64,000 nucleotides of DNA, taken from NCBI GenBank assembly GCA_963740835.1, contig CAVUFH010000004.1:124001-188000 (forward strand), read 5' to 3'. The position numbers were made by a program, and so were the translations under genes. Under the pieces are notes generated by a model. The model was given only the letters and a program-made list of their open reading frames with translations, had not been told where the DNA came from and did not search any database. The stretch is from CAVUFH01 sp963740835. Lineage in GTDB: Bacteria; Actinomycetota; Acidimicrobiia; IMCC26256; PALSA-610. Shown piece after piece: positions 1-8,627 of this stretch. Each line of letters starts with the position of its first letter. Positions within the stretch are counted from its first letter, which is position 1.

Positions 1-903
1 TGCGGGCGATGCCCTGGGCGCGGAGCCGGGAGCTCGGGAGGATGAGCAGGACGATGAACAGCACGATCACCGGTACGGCCGACACGAACGTCGAGTCGAA
101 GTACTGGTTGTTCTTCACGACCAAGTACCCCTGCAGGTAGCCCGACAGCAGGCCCAGCATGAGCGCCCCGACGAACGTGTACGGGAGGCTGCGCAGCCTC
201 CCGATCATGGCCGCGGCGTAGGCGTTGACGATGAGCAACGCCATCGGCGTGGACGCGAGGTCGATGGTGCCGACGAACAGGATGCCGCTCAGCGCGGCGA
301 GGGAACATCCGATCGCCCACGCGAGCATCGAGGACCGGTCGGGGCGAGCGCCGTGCAACGCCGCGAGAGGGCGGTCATCGACAGCGGCACGCATCGCGAT
401 CCCCGCCGCGTGTGGTACAGCAGGTAGCGCAGGCCGATCGCCACGAGGATCGCGACGACGATCGTGATCAGTTCGTGGCGCGTGATGGGGACGTCGCCGA
501 TGAAGTACGGCCGCGTCGTGTTGAAGAACTTCGTCGCGTTGTGCGCTTCGGTCGGGCTCCAGATCCAGTTCGCGATGCCGATCATCGAGAACAGCAGCGA
601 CACGGTCACGACGAGCTTCACCGTTTCGGTCGTTCCCTGTAAGCCGCGGAAGATCGCGACCTCCAAGAACGCGCCGAACAGTGGCCCGAGGACGAGCAGC
701 ACGATCGCGATCGAGATCGGCGCGGGCCAGTTCCAGTCGAACCGCAGCTGCCAGTACGCGAACGCGCCCAACATGCCGATGGCGCCGTGCGCGAAGTTGA
801 ACACGCCCGTCGTCGTGTACGTCAGCACGAGTCCGCTGGCGGCGACCGCGAGGATCGCCGCGAGGGAGAGGCCGGTGATCGTGTAGCTCAGGAACTCCGT
901 CAC
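1..903 (-). CDS. livH: Branched-chain amino acid ABC transporter permease, LivH type (partial, one frame break)
   Basis: Inner-membrane permease subunit of a branched-chain amino acid or related amide ABC importer. It starts with GTG at 903 and is highly hydrophobic, with the LivH-type N-terminus (YTITGLSLAAILAVAASGLV, then a FNFAHGAIGMLGAF segment). The reading frame breaks near 401-412, where a GC run appears to lack one base. After the shift the frame continues with AGIAMRAAVDD-type permease sequence to the left edge, so the C-terminus lies outside the window. About 300 residues are already present without a stop, so it may continue into a fused LivM half. It lies directly downstream of the substrate-binding protein gene on the same strand, as expected for a liv operon. 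The break is probably a sequencing error. Confidence 0.82.
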
Positions 904-922
904 CCGGCTCCCTCACGAAGTG

Positions 923-949
923 CGGGCCCGGCCCTCGCGGCCGGGCCCG
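923..949 (-). terminator. GC-rich hairpin between the substrate-binding protein gene and livH
   Basis: Perfect inverted repeat with 11-bp arms (cgggcccggcc and its complement) and a 5-nt loop at 934-938. It lies between the end of the substrate-binding protein gene and the livH start. There is no T tract. By inference it could be a partial terminator or an RNA stabiliser that makes the binding protein more abundant than the permease, a common arrangement in ABC importer operons. Confidence 0.5.
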
Positions 950-978
950 TGAATCCGTACTTCGCCCTTCGCAGGCGG

Positions 979-2430
979 TCATGAACAGTTCGACGGCTTC
1001 GGGTCGGTCGGCGTAGGCCGGGTTCGGGCACTTGGCGCCGGTGCCGTAGTCGCCGGTCAGCTTGGCGACGTTGCCCTTGTCGCAGTTGAAGATGCCATCC
1101 GTCGGCTTGATGCCGGTGTCGAGCACGAACTTCCCGCCCTCGACCTTCAGCAGTGCGTAGCAGTTCGACGCGTCCTTGGTCTTCAGGTTCTGCGGCGCGT
1201 GCAGGCCACCGCCGGTCCACTCGGTGATCGCTTGCGCCTTGGCCCACACGCAGTCGCGCGTGAGGTCGGCACCGCACTCGTTCGCGGCCTTGGCGAACAG
1301 CAGCCACGCAGACAGGCCCTGCGCGCCGAGGTTGGCGATCTTGCCGCCCGGGTCGTACTGGTCGATGAGGTCGAGGTACTGCTGTGTCGCGGGGTTCTTC
1401 GCCGCCGCGGCCTTGTCGAGGAACGGATAGAAGGCGGTGCGCACGTACGTCCCGTCGGCCGCGGTGCCGATCGATGTGACCTGCGGGTCGTAGTGGTTGG
1501 CGTCGGTGAGTACCCAGTCGAACTTGATGTCGAGGCTCGCGGCCTCGCTCAGGAACTTCGACAGGTTGGTCGGCTCGCCGACCCAGTAGAGGCCCTTCAC
1601 GCCCTGGTTGCGCATGGGCTCGAGGAACGGCCGCCAGCTCTGCTCGCCGTTCGGGTTGTAGGTGCCGTCGTAGACGACCTTCCATCCGAGCTGGTCCATC
1701 GCCTCTTTGTTCCGCTCGGCGACGACCTTCGTCGTCTCGATGCTGCCGGTGAAGACGCCGACGTGTCTGCGTCGTGCCCGGGAACGCCTTCTCGATGTAC
1801 TTCATCGCGCCGATCGGCTGCTGGTCGCCCGGGTTCGGGATCGGTTGGATCGACAGGTCTGCGTCGGCCGCGACCGCGGTGACCGCGTAGCCATAGATGA
1901 TCGGCAGCCCGCACTTCAGCCGGTCGGCTTGGCCGGTGTCGTCGAACACCGCGCCACCACCGACACTGAAGAAGTCACCCTCGTCGCAGGCCTCGATGAC
2001 GCGTTGCTGGAACTCGGTGAGCTTCGCGTCGCGCTCCTTGAGCACGATCTTGCGGCCATTGATGCCGCCGTGGTCGTTGCACCACTTCGAGAACGCCTCG
2101 GCGGTGTCGAACATCTCCTGGTTCAAGCCCAACCGGCCCTGGAAACCCGGGGTCGGAGAAGGTCGACACCTGGATCGAGTCGGCCGTCACACCCGGATCG
2201 CTGGTCGACGGGGCCTTCTGGTCCTTGGGTGCGGGCTTGCACAGGACGCCGAGGTCGCCGAAGGCGCCGGCATCGAGGCCCTTGTTCCCGCCGGCGGCCG
2301 TCGTGTCCGACGTCTGGCCGCTGTTGCCGCTGCCGCCGTTGTCGGCCTTCGTCGACTCGTCGCTGCGGCCGCATGCGGCCACCACGAATACCAGCACGCT
2401 CGCGATCGCGAGCAAGCGCAGACGTGTCAC
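979..2430 (-). CDS. Branched-chain amino acid ABC transporter substrate-binding lipoprotein (frame breaks)
   Basis: Periplasmic-binding-protein type I lipoprotein that delivers its ligand to the LivH permease downstream. The N-terminus is a lipoprotein signal (TM segment then VVAAC, lipidated Cys20), followed by a Gly/Ser/Thr linker and the binding fold (DPGVTADSIQVSTFSDPGF, later FSKWCNDHGGINGRKI). The frame is broken at about 2143, where a run of three A looks like one base too many, at about 1765, and probably near 1008. Joining the frames gives a continuous protein of roughly 480 residues ending in PSNCS with TGA at 979. Three breaks in one gene next to a broken livH suggest poor consensus rather than pseudogenisation. 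The ligand cannot be told from sequence. Confidence 0.78.
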
Positions 2431-2605
2431 CGTTCCCCCTCGTCAGGCCTTCGGTTCCCCCCGCCGAGAACCTGATGCCCCGTCAGATTTGGCTTGTGAG
2501 ACTGCCGCCTCGGACGCTCGTGCGCAAGCCGCGCGCAGTGTGACACCGGAAATGCGTCGTGTCCGGTCGCGTTGCCCGACTCCCGGCGGGCGGCGAGTGC
2601 CGGCG

Positions 2606-3277
2606 TCAGCGCCGCCGGGCGGCCGCAGTGTCGAGGCGGAACGCGCGGCCCAACGAGAACGGGAGCGCCCAGGACGCCGCGTCGTTGCGGGCGACTCGGA
2701 CATCCCAGCGGAATCGGTCGCGGCAGCCGTCGGAGCGCTGCACCACGAGGCGCCGGCGGTCGCGCCGCTTCGACAGCACCGCGGTGCGGATCTCGGATAC
2801 CGCAAGGCTGCGGTGCGGCGGATCGGCGAGGAGTGCCGACACCGGCGTGCTGCAGTACGTCGAGTACCGCTGCGCGGCACGCTTGCGGGAGACGCGACGA
2901 CCGATGAGCGCCCCGGGGATCGCGCCAACGACCGGGAGCACCACGAAGCCCAAGATCGCATACGTGACGACGGGATCGATGCCGCGCACTCGGACGAGGA
3001 CGAGCACGCGGTCCGCAACGATGACGTCCCATCGCCGGCCGCGGTGACGCGTCGACATCAGCGCGGCCCGCAATCCGTCGCCCGCGCTGACGAGCGTGAC
3101 GAGCGGCGCTCCCTTCCGCAGCCGGAGGAGGTCGGGAGCGGGTGGTCGGAGCGCGGCGAACGCCGGCCGCGTTGCCGTGCCCGATTCGAGGGACATCTCG
3201 CCCGTCTCGAATGCCGTCTCGAATGCCGTCTCGAATGCCGTCTCGAATGGTGGTGTCGTCCGTGACCCGCCGCCCAT
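2606..3277 (-). CDS. Hypothetical single-pass membrane protein with N-terminal FETA repeats
   Basis: 223-residue protein of unknown function. The ATG at 3277 is preceded by a good ribosome binding site (agggagga) with suitable spacing. Residues 11-26 are three and a half copies of the tetrapeptide FETA, encoded by a 12-bp tandem repeat. One likely membrane segment lies at about 102-126 (DPVVTYAILGFVVLPVVGAI) and is followed by a basic stretch, so the C-terminus is probably cytoplasmic. The N-terminal half contains a basic region with hydrophobic strands (WDVIVADRVLVLVRV). The codon pattern is that of a real high-GC gene. It sits upstream of the transporter on the same strand, and nothing ties it to transport. 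Confidence 0.6.
   Translation of the reverse strand: MGGGSRTTPPFETAFETAFETAFETGEMSLESGTATRPAFAALRPPAPDLLRLRKGAPLVTLVSAGDGLRAALMSTRHRGRRWDVIVADRVLVLVRVRGIDPVVTYAILGFVVLPVVGAIPGALIGRRVSRKRAAQRYSTYCSTPVSALLADPPHRSLAVSEIRTAVLSKRRDRRRLVVQRSDGCRDRFRWDVRVARNDAASWALPFSLGRAFRLDTAAARRR
3205..3250. repeat. 12-bp in-frame tandem repeat
   Basis: Three exact copies of tctcgaatgccg plus a partial fourth. The period is a multiple of three, so copy-number change would lengthen or shorten the FETA tract of the overlapping membrane protein without breaking its frame. Confidence 0.85.
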
Positions 3278-3349
3278 GCGTCCTCCCTGACACTGGTCTG
3301 TCAGAAGTTTCCTACATGTGAGCGGGCGCCGCACGCGGACTGACGGCCC

Positions 3350-3765
3350 GTGCGGACGCAGCGGAGGCCTTCTCGCCGGAGGCCCCGACGGCGCGGAGCG
3401 AAGGGAGCCATGGACGTGGTGCGGACGTAGCGGAGGCCTTCTCGCCGGAGGCCCCGACGGCGCGGAGCGAAGGGAGCCATGGACGTGGTGCGAACGCAGC
3501 GGTGGCGCTTCTCGCCGGAGGCCCCGACGGCGCGGAGCGAAGGGAGCCATGGACGTGGTGCGGACGTAGCGGTGGCGCTTCTCGCCGGAGGCCCCGACGG
3601 CGCGGAGCGAAGGGAGCCATGGACGTGGTGCGGACGCAGCGGTGGCGCTTCTCGCCGGAGGCCCCGACGGCGCGGAGCGAAGGGAGCCATGGACGTGGTG
3701 CGGACGTCGCGGAGGCCTTCTCGCCGGAGGCCCCGACGGCGCGGAGCGAAGGGAGCCATTGATGA
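3350..3765. repeat. Six-unit 69/70-bp tandem repeat (locus A)
   Basis: Six near-identical units begin at 3350, 3419, 3488, 3558, 3628 and 3698. Units 1 and 2 are 69 bp, units 3 to 5 are 70 bp, and the last is cut short. Each opens with gtgcggacg, has a middle that can fold (ggccttc with ggaggcc) and closes with gcgaagggagccat. The mix of 69 and 70 bp breaks any long reading frame, so the array is unlikely to code for protein although it contains no stops in several frames. It fills most of the 3278-3804 gap between the membrane protein and the MazG-like gene; nothing else was recognised in that gap. Related sequence occurs at 37714-37770 and 52340-52607. Confidence 0.95.
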
Positions 3766-3804
3766 GGTCACGGGTCGGAACGCGAACGGGTAGAACCGCA
3801 AGCG

Positions 3805-4089
3805 ATGGAGATCGAGGCGTTCCAAGAACTGATGGTGCGGACGTACGGCGGACGCGACCGGAGGCGCGGTGTGCCCGCGACGGTGGCATGGCTGGCAGAG
3901 GAAGTCGGTGAGCTTGCGCGCGCGGCTCGCAAGGGGACGCGCGCGGAGCAGATGCACGAGCTCGGCGATGCGTTCGCCTGGCTCGCATCGTTGGCGAGCC
4001 AGCTCGACATCTCTCTCGCCGACGCGGCCGCGCGCTACGCCGATGGTTGCCCGCGCTGCAGTGCGATCCCGTGCGAGTGCGATCAGTAG
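3805..4089 (+). CDS. MazG-like nucleotide pyrophosphohydrolase domain protein
   Basis: 94-residue all-alpha NTP-PPase of the MazG superfamily, expected to hydrolyse nucleoside triphosphates to monophosphates and pyrophosphate (house-cleaning). The Mg-binding pattern is visible: EEVGE at residues 32-36 followed by HELGD at 51-55, giving the EExxE and ExxD arrangement of single-domain MazG proteins. The C-terminus is Cys-rich (DGCPRCSAIPCECDQ), which may be a small metal site. It starts at ATG 3805 just after the tandem repeat and is followed ten bases later by the FAD oxidoreductase, so the two may be co-transcribed. Confidence 0.75.
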   Translation: MEIEAFQELMVRTYGGRDRRRGVPATVAWLAEEVGELARAARKGTRAEQMHELGDAFAWLASLASQLDISLADAAARYADGCPRCSAIPCECDQ

Positions 4090-4098
4090 CCTCGGTCG

Positions 4099-5508
4099 AT
4101 GCGGATCGTGGTTGCGGGTGGCGGGATGGCCGGACTCGGTACCGCGCTCGCGTGTGCCCGCGACGGTCATCAGGTGACGATCCTCGAACGGGACGCGACG
4201 CCGATGCCGGAGACCGCGGACGAGGCGTTCGAGTGGCAGCGGCGTGGCGCGCCGCAGGTGCGGCACTCGCACGCGTTCCTCGCCCGGATGCGCAACCTGC
4301 TGCGGGACCGCGCGCCGGATGTGCTCGAATCGCTCTTCGCGGCCGGCGCGAGCGAGATTCCGTTCGCGGCTGATCTCCCATTGACGCTCACCGACCGCTC
4401 CGACCGTCCGGGCGACGAGGATCTCGTCGCACTCGCCTGCCGCCGCACCACGTTCGAATGGGTGTTGCGGCGCGCGGTCCTGGCGCAAGCGAGGGTCGAG
4501 CTGCACGACGGCGTCGGCGTCGACGCAGTGGATTTCGTCGCCGGCGACCCGCCTCGCGTCACGGGCGTGGGTGGCATCGCGGCCGATCTCGTCATCGACG
4601 CGCGCGGCCCGCGCTCGACCTCGGACCCGTGGTTGGAAGCGATCGGTGCGCAACCGGTGGCGGAGGAGCTCCACGAGAGCGGCATCGTCTACTTCTCGCG
4701 TTTCTACCGGCTGGTGGGCGCCGCCGAGGCGCGACCGGCGGCGAACATGGCCGCAGTCGATCTCGGTTACTTGAAGTACGCGGTGTTCCTCGGTGACAAC
4801 GACACGTTCTCGATCACCTATGCCGTCGACACGCACGACGAGGAGCTCCGACGCGCGCTCGCGCGCGAGCACGTCTTCGAGGCCGCGGCTCGTGCGCTGG
4901 TCGCAACCGCGCCGTGGCGGGGGACGGGTGTCTCCGAGCCGATCACCGACGTGCACGTGATGGCCGGATTGCGCAACCGCTACCGCCCGCTCATTGTGGA
5001 CGACGCGCCGGTCGCGCTGGGCTTCCTCACGGTCGGCGACGCGTCGGTGTGCACGAACCCGCTCTACGGGCGCGGGTGTTCGCTCGCGCTCGTGCACGCG
5101 TTCGGGCTCGCAGACGCGTTGCGCGAGCACGGTGACGACTCCGAATCGCTCGCTCGCGAGCTCGCGGCGTTCACCGAGCGCGAGATGGTGCCCTGGTTCC
5201 GGACCGCGGTGTTCCAGGACGAGCAGGCCCGCATGCACGCCGCGGGCGAGGAGCTGCCGCCCGAGGATCCGCGTGCGTTCGTCCAGAGCATCTTCCGCGA
5301 TGGCCTGCTGCCCGCGTTGCGGACCTCGCCGATCGTGTTCCGCGCGTTCCTGCGCTGGTTCAACCTCTTGAGCACGCCCGACGCGCTGATGAGCGACCCG
5401 GAGATCATGAACGAGGTGCTCGCGGCGTACCAGAACCGCGAATCGCATTCCGCGCCCGAGCCGTTGGGGCCGACAGATCGCGCCGCCTTCGTGCGCGCGC
5501 TTCAGTAG
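4099..5508 (+). CDS. FAD-dependent oxidoreductase / monooxygenase-like protein
   Basis: 469-residue flavoprotein of the p-hydroxybenzoate hydroxylase/halogenase fold class. The N-terminal Rossmann motif VAGGGMAGLG (residues 4-13) binds the ADP part of FAD, followed by the E of TILERD. The RGAPQVRHSHAF segment near residues 50-60 is typical of a subgroup of FAD-dependent oxidoreductases annotated only by family, and the C-terminal TVGDASVCTNPLYGRGCSL segment matches the conserved second FAD motif with the GD pair. Substrate unknown. It converges with the E1 gene, whose stop overlaps this 3' end by 7 bases. Confidence 0.72.
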   Translation: MRIVVAGGGMAGLGTALACARDGHQVTILERDATPMPETADEAFEWQRRGAPQVRHSHAFLARMRNLLRDRAPDVLESLFAAGASEIPFAADLPLTLTDRSDRPGDEDLVALACRRTTFEWVLRRAVLAQARVELHDGVGVDAVDFVAGDPPRVTGVGGIAADLVIDARGPRSTSDPWLEAIGAQPVAEELHESGIVYFSRFYRLVGAAEARPAANMAAVDLGYLKYAVFLGDNDTFSITYAVDTHDEELRRALAREHVFEAAARALVATAPWRGTGVSEPITDVHVMAGLRNRYRPLIVDDAPVALGFLTVGDASVCTNPLYGRGCSLALVHAFGLADALREHGDDSESLARELAAFTEREMVPWFRTAVFQDEQARMHAAGEELPPEDPRAFVQSIFRDGLLPALRTSPIVFRAFLRWFNLLSTPDALMSDPEIMNEVLAAYQNRESHSAPEPLGPTDRAAFVRALQ

Positions 5509-7586
5509 GCGAGGAGAGCGCCGAGGTCGCGGACGATGTCGGGGATCTGAGGCAGGATCGCGTTCTCGAGCGTCGGTTCGTACGCGACCGGTGTGTCGGT
5601 CGCCGCGAGGCGCCACACCGGAGCGTCGAGGTACTCGAAACAGGCGTCCGCCACGAACGCGGCGACTTCAGCACCGAACCCGCACGTGAGCGTGTCCTCG
5701 TGCAGGACGAGGACCCGACCGGTCTTGCGCACCGAGTCGGCGACGATGTCGCGATCCCAGGGCGAGATCGTGCGCAGGTCGATGATCTCGACGCCGGCGT
5801 CGTCGCCGAGCTGGAGCGCCGCCTGCTTCGCGCGGTGCACGGTCGCGCCCCACGTGACGACCGTGACGCGGTCGCCGCGACGGACGTACGTGCCCCGACC
5901 GAACGGAAGCATCCAGTCGGCCGGCGGCATCGGATCGCGGTTGTGACCCTGGCGGTACAAATGCTTGTGCTCGAGGAAGAGCACCGGGTCGTCGCTGCGG
6001 AACGCAGTCCGCAACAACCCCGCGGCGTCGCGCGCGCGTGACGGGAACGCGATCAACAGGCCTGGGATGTGGGCGAAGATCGACTCGCCGCACTGGCTGT
6101 GCCAGATCGCCCCGCCCTGGAGGTAGCCGCCGATCGGGATGCGCACCACCATCGGGCACGTGAACTCGCCGTTCGACCGCCACCGGGTGGTCGCGGCTTC
6201 CGACTTGATCTGGTTCATCGCCGGCCAGACGTAGTCGAAGAACTGGATCTCCGGGCTGGGTCGCAGCCCGCGCATCGCCTGGCCGACCCCACGTCCGATG
6301 ATGTTCGCCTCGGCGAGCGGCGTGTTGAAGCAACGGGCGTCGCCGAAGGCGCGTTGCAAACCGAACGTGATACCGAAGACGCCGCCTTTCCCCGGGACCT
6401 CGTCGATGACTTCGGGGTCCGCGTCGGCGACGTCCTCGCCGAACACACGGATGCGCTCGTCCATCGCCATCTGTTCGTGCAACGTGAGGCGGATGGCTTC
6501 GCCGAACGTGACGACCTCGGCGTCGGCCGCGACCTGCGGCTCGCCAGGATCATCCGCCACGGACGTCGACCCGGTGACGTTGACGGTCGCCGACGCGGGG
6601 TCGGGCCGGGGTGCTGCGAGTGCCTGTTCGGCCGCGGTCCGCACCGTCTCCTTGGCTTCGTCGCGGATCCGGTCGGCCTGTTCGATCGTCAGCGCGCCCG
6701 CGTCGACGAGCTGCTTCGTGAGCACGACGATCGGGTCGTGCTCCGCTTCGTCCTGGAGCTCGCCGGAACCGCGGTACTTCTTCTGGTCGTCCGACAAGGA
6801 GTGGGAGTACGGGCGGGTGACCATCGCGTGGATCAGGCACGGCCCGGCACCGGCCCGCACCCGCGCGATCGCGTCCGCGCCCTTGCGCCGCACCTCGAAG
6901 TAGTCGCGGCCGTCCATCTTCACGACGTGGAGTCCGCGGATACCGCGCACCATCTCCGAGACGGGCGCCGGCGCCTGGTCGGTCGAACGGACCGAGATCG
7001 CGTAGCCGTTGTCGGCGACGACGTACAGCAGCGGCAGATGCAGGCGGCACACGGTGTTCAGCGACTCCCAGAACTCGCCTTCGGAAGTGGCGCCTTCGCC
7101 GAGCGACACGTACGTGATCTCGTCGCCGTGCGCGATGCAACCCGGCAACTGTGGCCGGCGGCTGATGTAGCGGGACGCCTCGGCGCAACCGACGGCAGGG
7201 AGGCACTGGCTCCCGGTGCACGACGTCTGTGTCACGATGTTCAGCTCGCGCGCGCCCCAGTGGCACGGCATCTGCCGGCCCGAAGACGCCGTGTCAGCCG
7301 CGGAACCGACTGCCTGCAGGAGCATCTCGAGCGGCGTGACCCCGAGTGCGAGTGCCAGCGCGCGGTCCCGGTAGTAGGGGAAGAACCAGTCGTGTCCGGC
7401 CCGGAGGTATCGGGCCAGCCCGAGCAGCAGGGATTCGTGCCCGGCGCCCGAGATCTGGAAGAACGCCCGGTTCTGTTGCCGGAGCGCGATCTCCCGGTCG
7501 TCGAGGAACCGTGAGATGTGTGCGAGCCGAAGATCGTCGACGACCTCGCCGAGGTCGATCTCGCCCTGGCGCTCGAGCATGCGCAA
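5502..7586 (-). CDS. 2-oxoacid dehydrogenase E1 component, fused alpha and beta subunits
   Basis: 694-residue thiamine-diphosphate enzyme that decarboxylates a 2-oxoacid (branched-chain or acetoin type) and passes the acyl group to E2. Residues 1 to about 330 are the alpha part: the ThDP motif appears as GEGATSEG, with ADNGYAIS about 25 residues later. After a short linker, residues from about 350 form the beta part (FGEDVADADPEV, AEANIIGRGVGQAMRGLRP). Alpha and beta are separate proteins in most bacteria. The start is TTG 7586, with GGGGGA six bases upstream; ATG 7580 is the alternative. The E2 gene is divergent and begins 150 bases away. No E3 gene is in the window. Confidence 0.85.
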   Translation of the reverse strand: MRMLERQGEIDLGEVVDDLRLAHISRFLDDREIALRQQNRAFFQISGAGHESLLLGLARYLRAGHDWFFPYYRDRALALALGVTPLEMLLQAVGSAADTASSGRQMPCHWGARELNIVTQTSCTGSQCLPAVGCAEASRYISRRPQLPGCIAHGDEITYVSLGEGATSEGEFWESLNTVCRLHLPLLYVVADNGYAISVRSTDQAPAPVSEMVRGIRGLHVVKMDGRDYFEVRRKGADAIARVRAGAGPCLIHAMVTRPYSHSLSDDQKKYRGSGELQDEAEHDPIVVLTKQLVDAGALTIEQADRIRDEAKETVRTAAEQALAAPRPDPASATVNVTGSTSVADDPGEPQVAADAEVVTFGEAIRLTLHEQMAMDERIRVFGEDVADADPEVIDEVPGKGGVFGITFGLQRAFGDARCFNTPLAEANIIGRGVGQAMRGLRPSPEIQFFDYVWPAMNQIKSEAATTRWRSNGEFTCPMVVRIPIGGYLQGGAIWHSQCGESIFAHIPGLLIAFPSRARDAAGLLRTAFRSDDPVLFLEHKHLYRQGHNRDPMPPADWMLPFGRGTYVRRGDRVTVVTWGATVHRAKQAALQLGDDAGVEIIDLRTISPWDRDIVADSVRKTGRVLVLHEDTLTCGFGAEVAAFVADACFEYLDAPVWRLAATDTPVAYEPTLENAILPQIPDIVRDLGALLAY

Positions 7587-7739
7587 CGCGCGTCCCCCTC
7601 GTCCGCCGACATGGGCGCGGCTGCGCCCGTATCCATGGTCGAGGATACGACCTACCCTCGGAACAAGTGATGATCACATGGCTCCCTCGCCCCGCCCTGG
7701 TGAGCCTTCGGCGGATTGATGCGGGGCTGCGTCCGCACG

Positions 7740-8624
7740 ATGACTCCTGACGAGGTATTGCCCTGGCGTCGACGCCCGACGCGTCCCGTCGAGGCGTTCG
7801 TATCGCGCGCGGCGCGTCGGGCCGCAGCCGACCTGGGTATCGATATCTCCGCGGTGCACGGCACCGGTACGAACGGGCGCGTGACCCGCGACGACGTGCT
7901 CGATGCGGCCCCGAGCGGGCCGCTCGGCGACGAGATCGCGCCGTTCAACAACGTGCGCAAGCGCGCCGCGAAGCTCCTGGTCGCGTCGAAGCAGGCATCG
8001 GCGCACACATTGTGCGTTGCCGCCGCCGACTACTCGGCGATCGAAGCCGTGCGCCGCGAATGCAGGACGGCATGGCGTGAGGACGAAGGCTTCTCGCTCA
8101 CGTATCTCCCGTTCGTCGCGCGTGCGGTGGTCGACGCACTGCGCGCGTTCCCGCTCGTCAACGCGAGCGTCGACGGTGATGCGCTCGTCGTGCACCGTGC
8201 CGTCAACCTCGGCATCGCGGTCGACCTCGACTTCGAGGGTCTCGTGGTGCCTGTCATCCGGGACGCCGACGGACTCCGCCTCCGCGCGCTCGCCCACGCG
8301 ATCACCGACGTCGCGACCCGCGCCCGCGCCCGCCGGCTCGTGCCCGACGACCTGGCCGGCGGTACCTTCACCGTCACCAACCCCGGCGCGTCGGGCACCT
8401 GGATCTCGTTCCCGATCATCAACCAGCCGCAGGTGGCGATCGTCTCCACCGACGGTGTCTCCAAACAGGTCGTGGTCGACGAGCGCGGGCGGCTGGCGAC
8501 GGCACCGGTCGGCCGGCTCTGCCTCACGTTCGACCACCGCGCCATGGATGGCGCCTACGCGGGCGCGTTCCTCGCGCGCATGCAGGAGATCATCGAGACG
8601 CGCGACTGGTCGAGGGAATTGTAG
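7740..8624 (+). CDS. 2-oxoacid dehydrogenase E2 acyltransferase without a lipoyl domain
   Basis: 294-residue dihydrolipoamide acyltransferase. After about 15 residues comes a peripheral subunit-binding domain (VSRAARRAAADLGIDISAVH, then GRVTRDDVLDA), followed by the catalytic chloramphenicol-acetyltransferase-like domain, which ends with the active-site motif DHRAMDGA. There is no N-terminal lipoyl domain, and the 150 bases between this gene and the divergent E1 gene are too few to hold one. Lipoylated E2 proteins usually exceed 400 residues. The acyl-carrying lipoyl domain must therefore come from another protein, or this E2-like protein does something different. The start at ATG 7740 is preferred over an in-frame ATG at 7716. 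Confidence 0.8.
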   Translation: MTPDEVLPWRRRPTRPVEAFVSRAARRAAADLGIDISAVHGTGTNGRVTRDDVLDAAPSGPLGDEIAPFNNVRKRAAKLLVASKQASAHTLCVAAADYSAIEAVRRECRTAWREDEGFSLTYLPFVARAVVDALRAFPLVNASVDGDALVVHRAVNLGIAVDLDFEGLVVPVIRDADGLRLRALAHAITDVATRARARRLVPDDLAGGTFTVTNPGASGTWISFPIINQPQVAIVSTDGVSKQVVVDERGRLATAPVGRLCLTFDHRAMDGAYAGAFLARMQEIIETRDWSREL

Positions 8625-8627
8625 AGG

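Noticed and set aside
3350..3765. Possible CRISPR array
   Set aside because: The units are contiguous 69/70-bp repeats with no unique spacers, and no cas genes are in the window.
2606..4381. Very long minus-strand frame through the 69/70-bp repeats and the MazG-like gene
   Set aside because: The frame is open only because the repeats lack stops. It covers clearly coding plus-strand genes, and the real protein begins at the ATG with a ribosome binding site at 3277.
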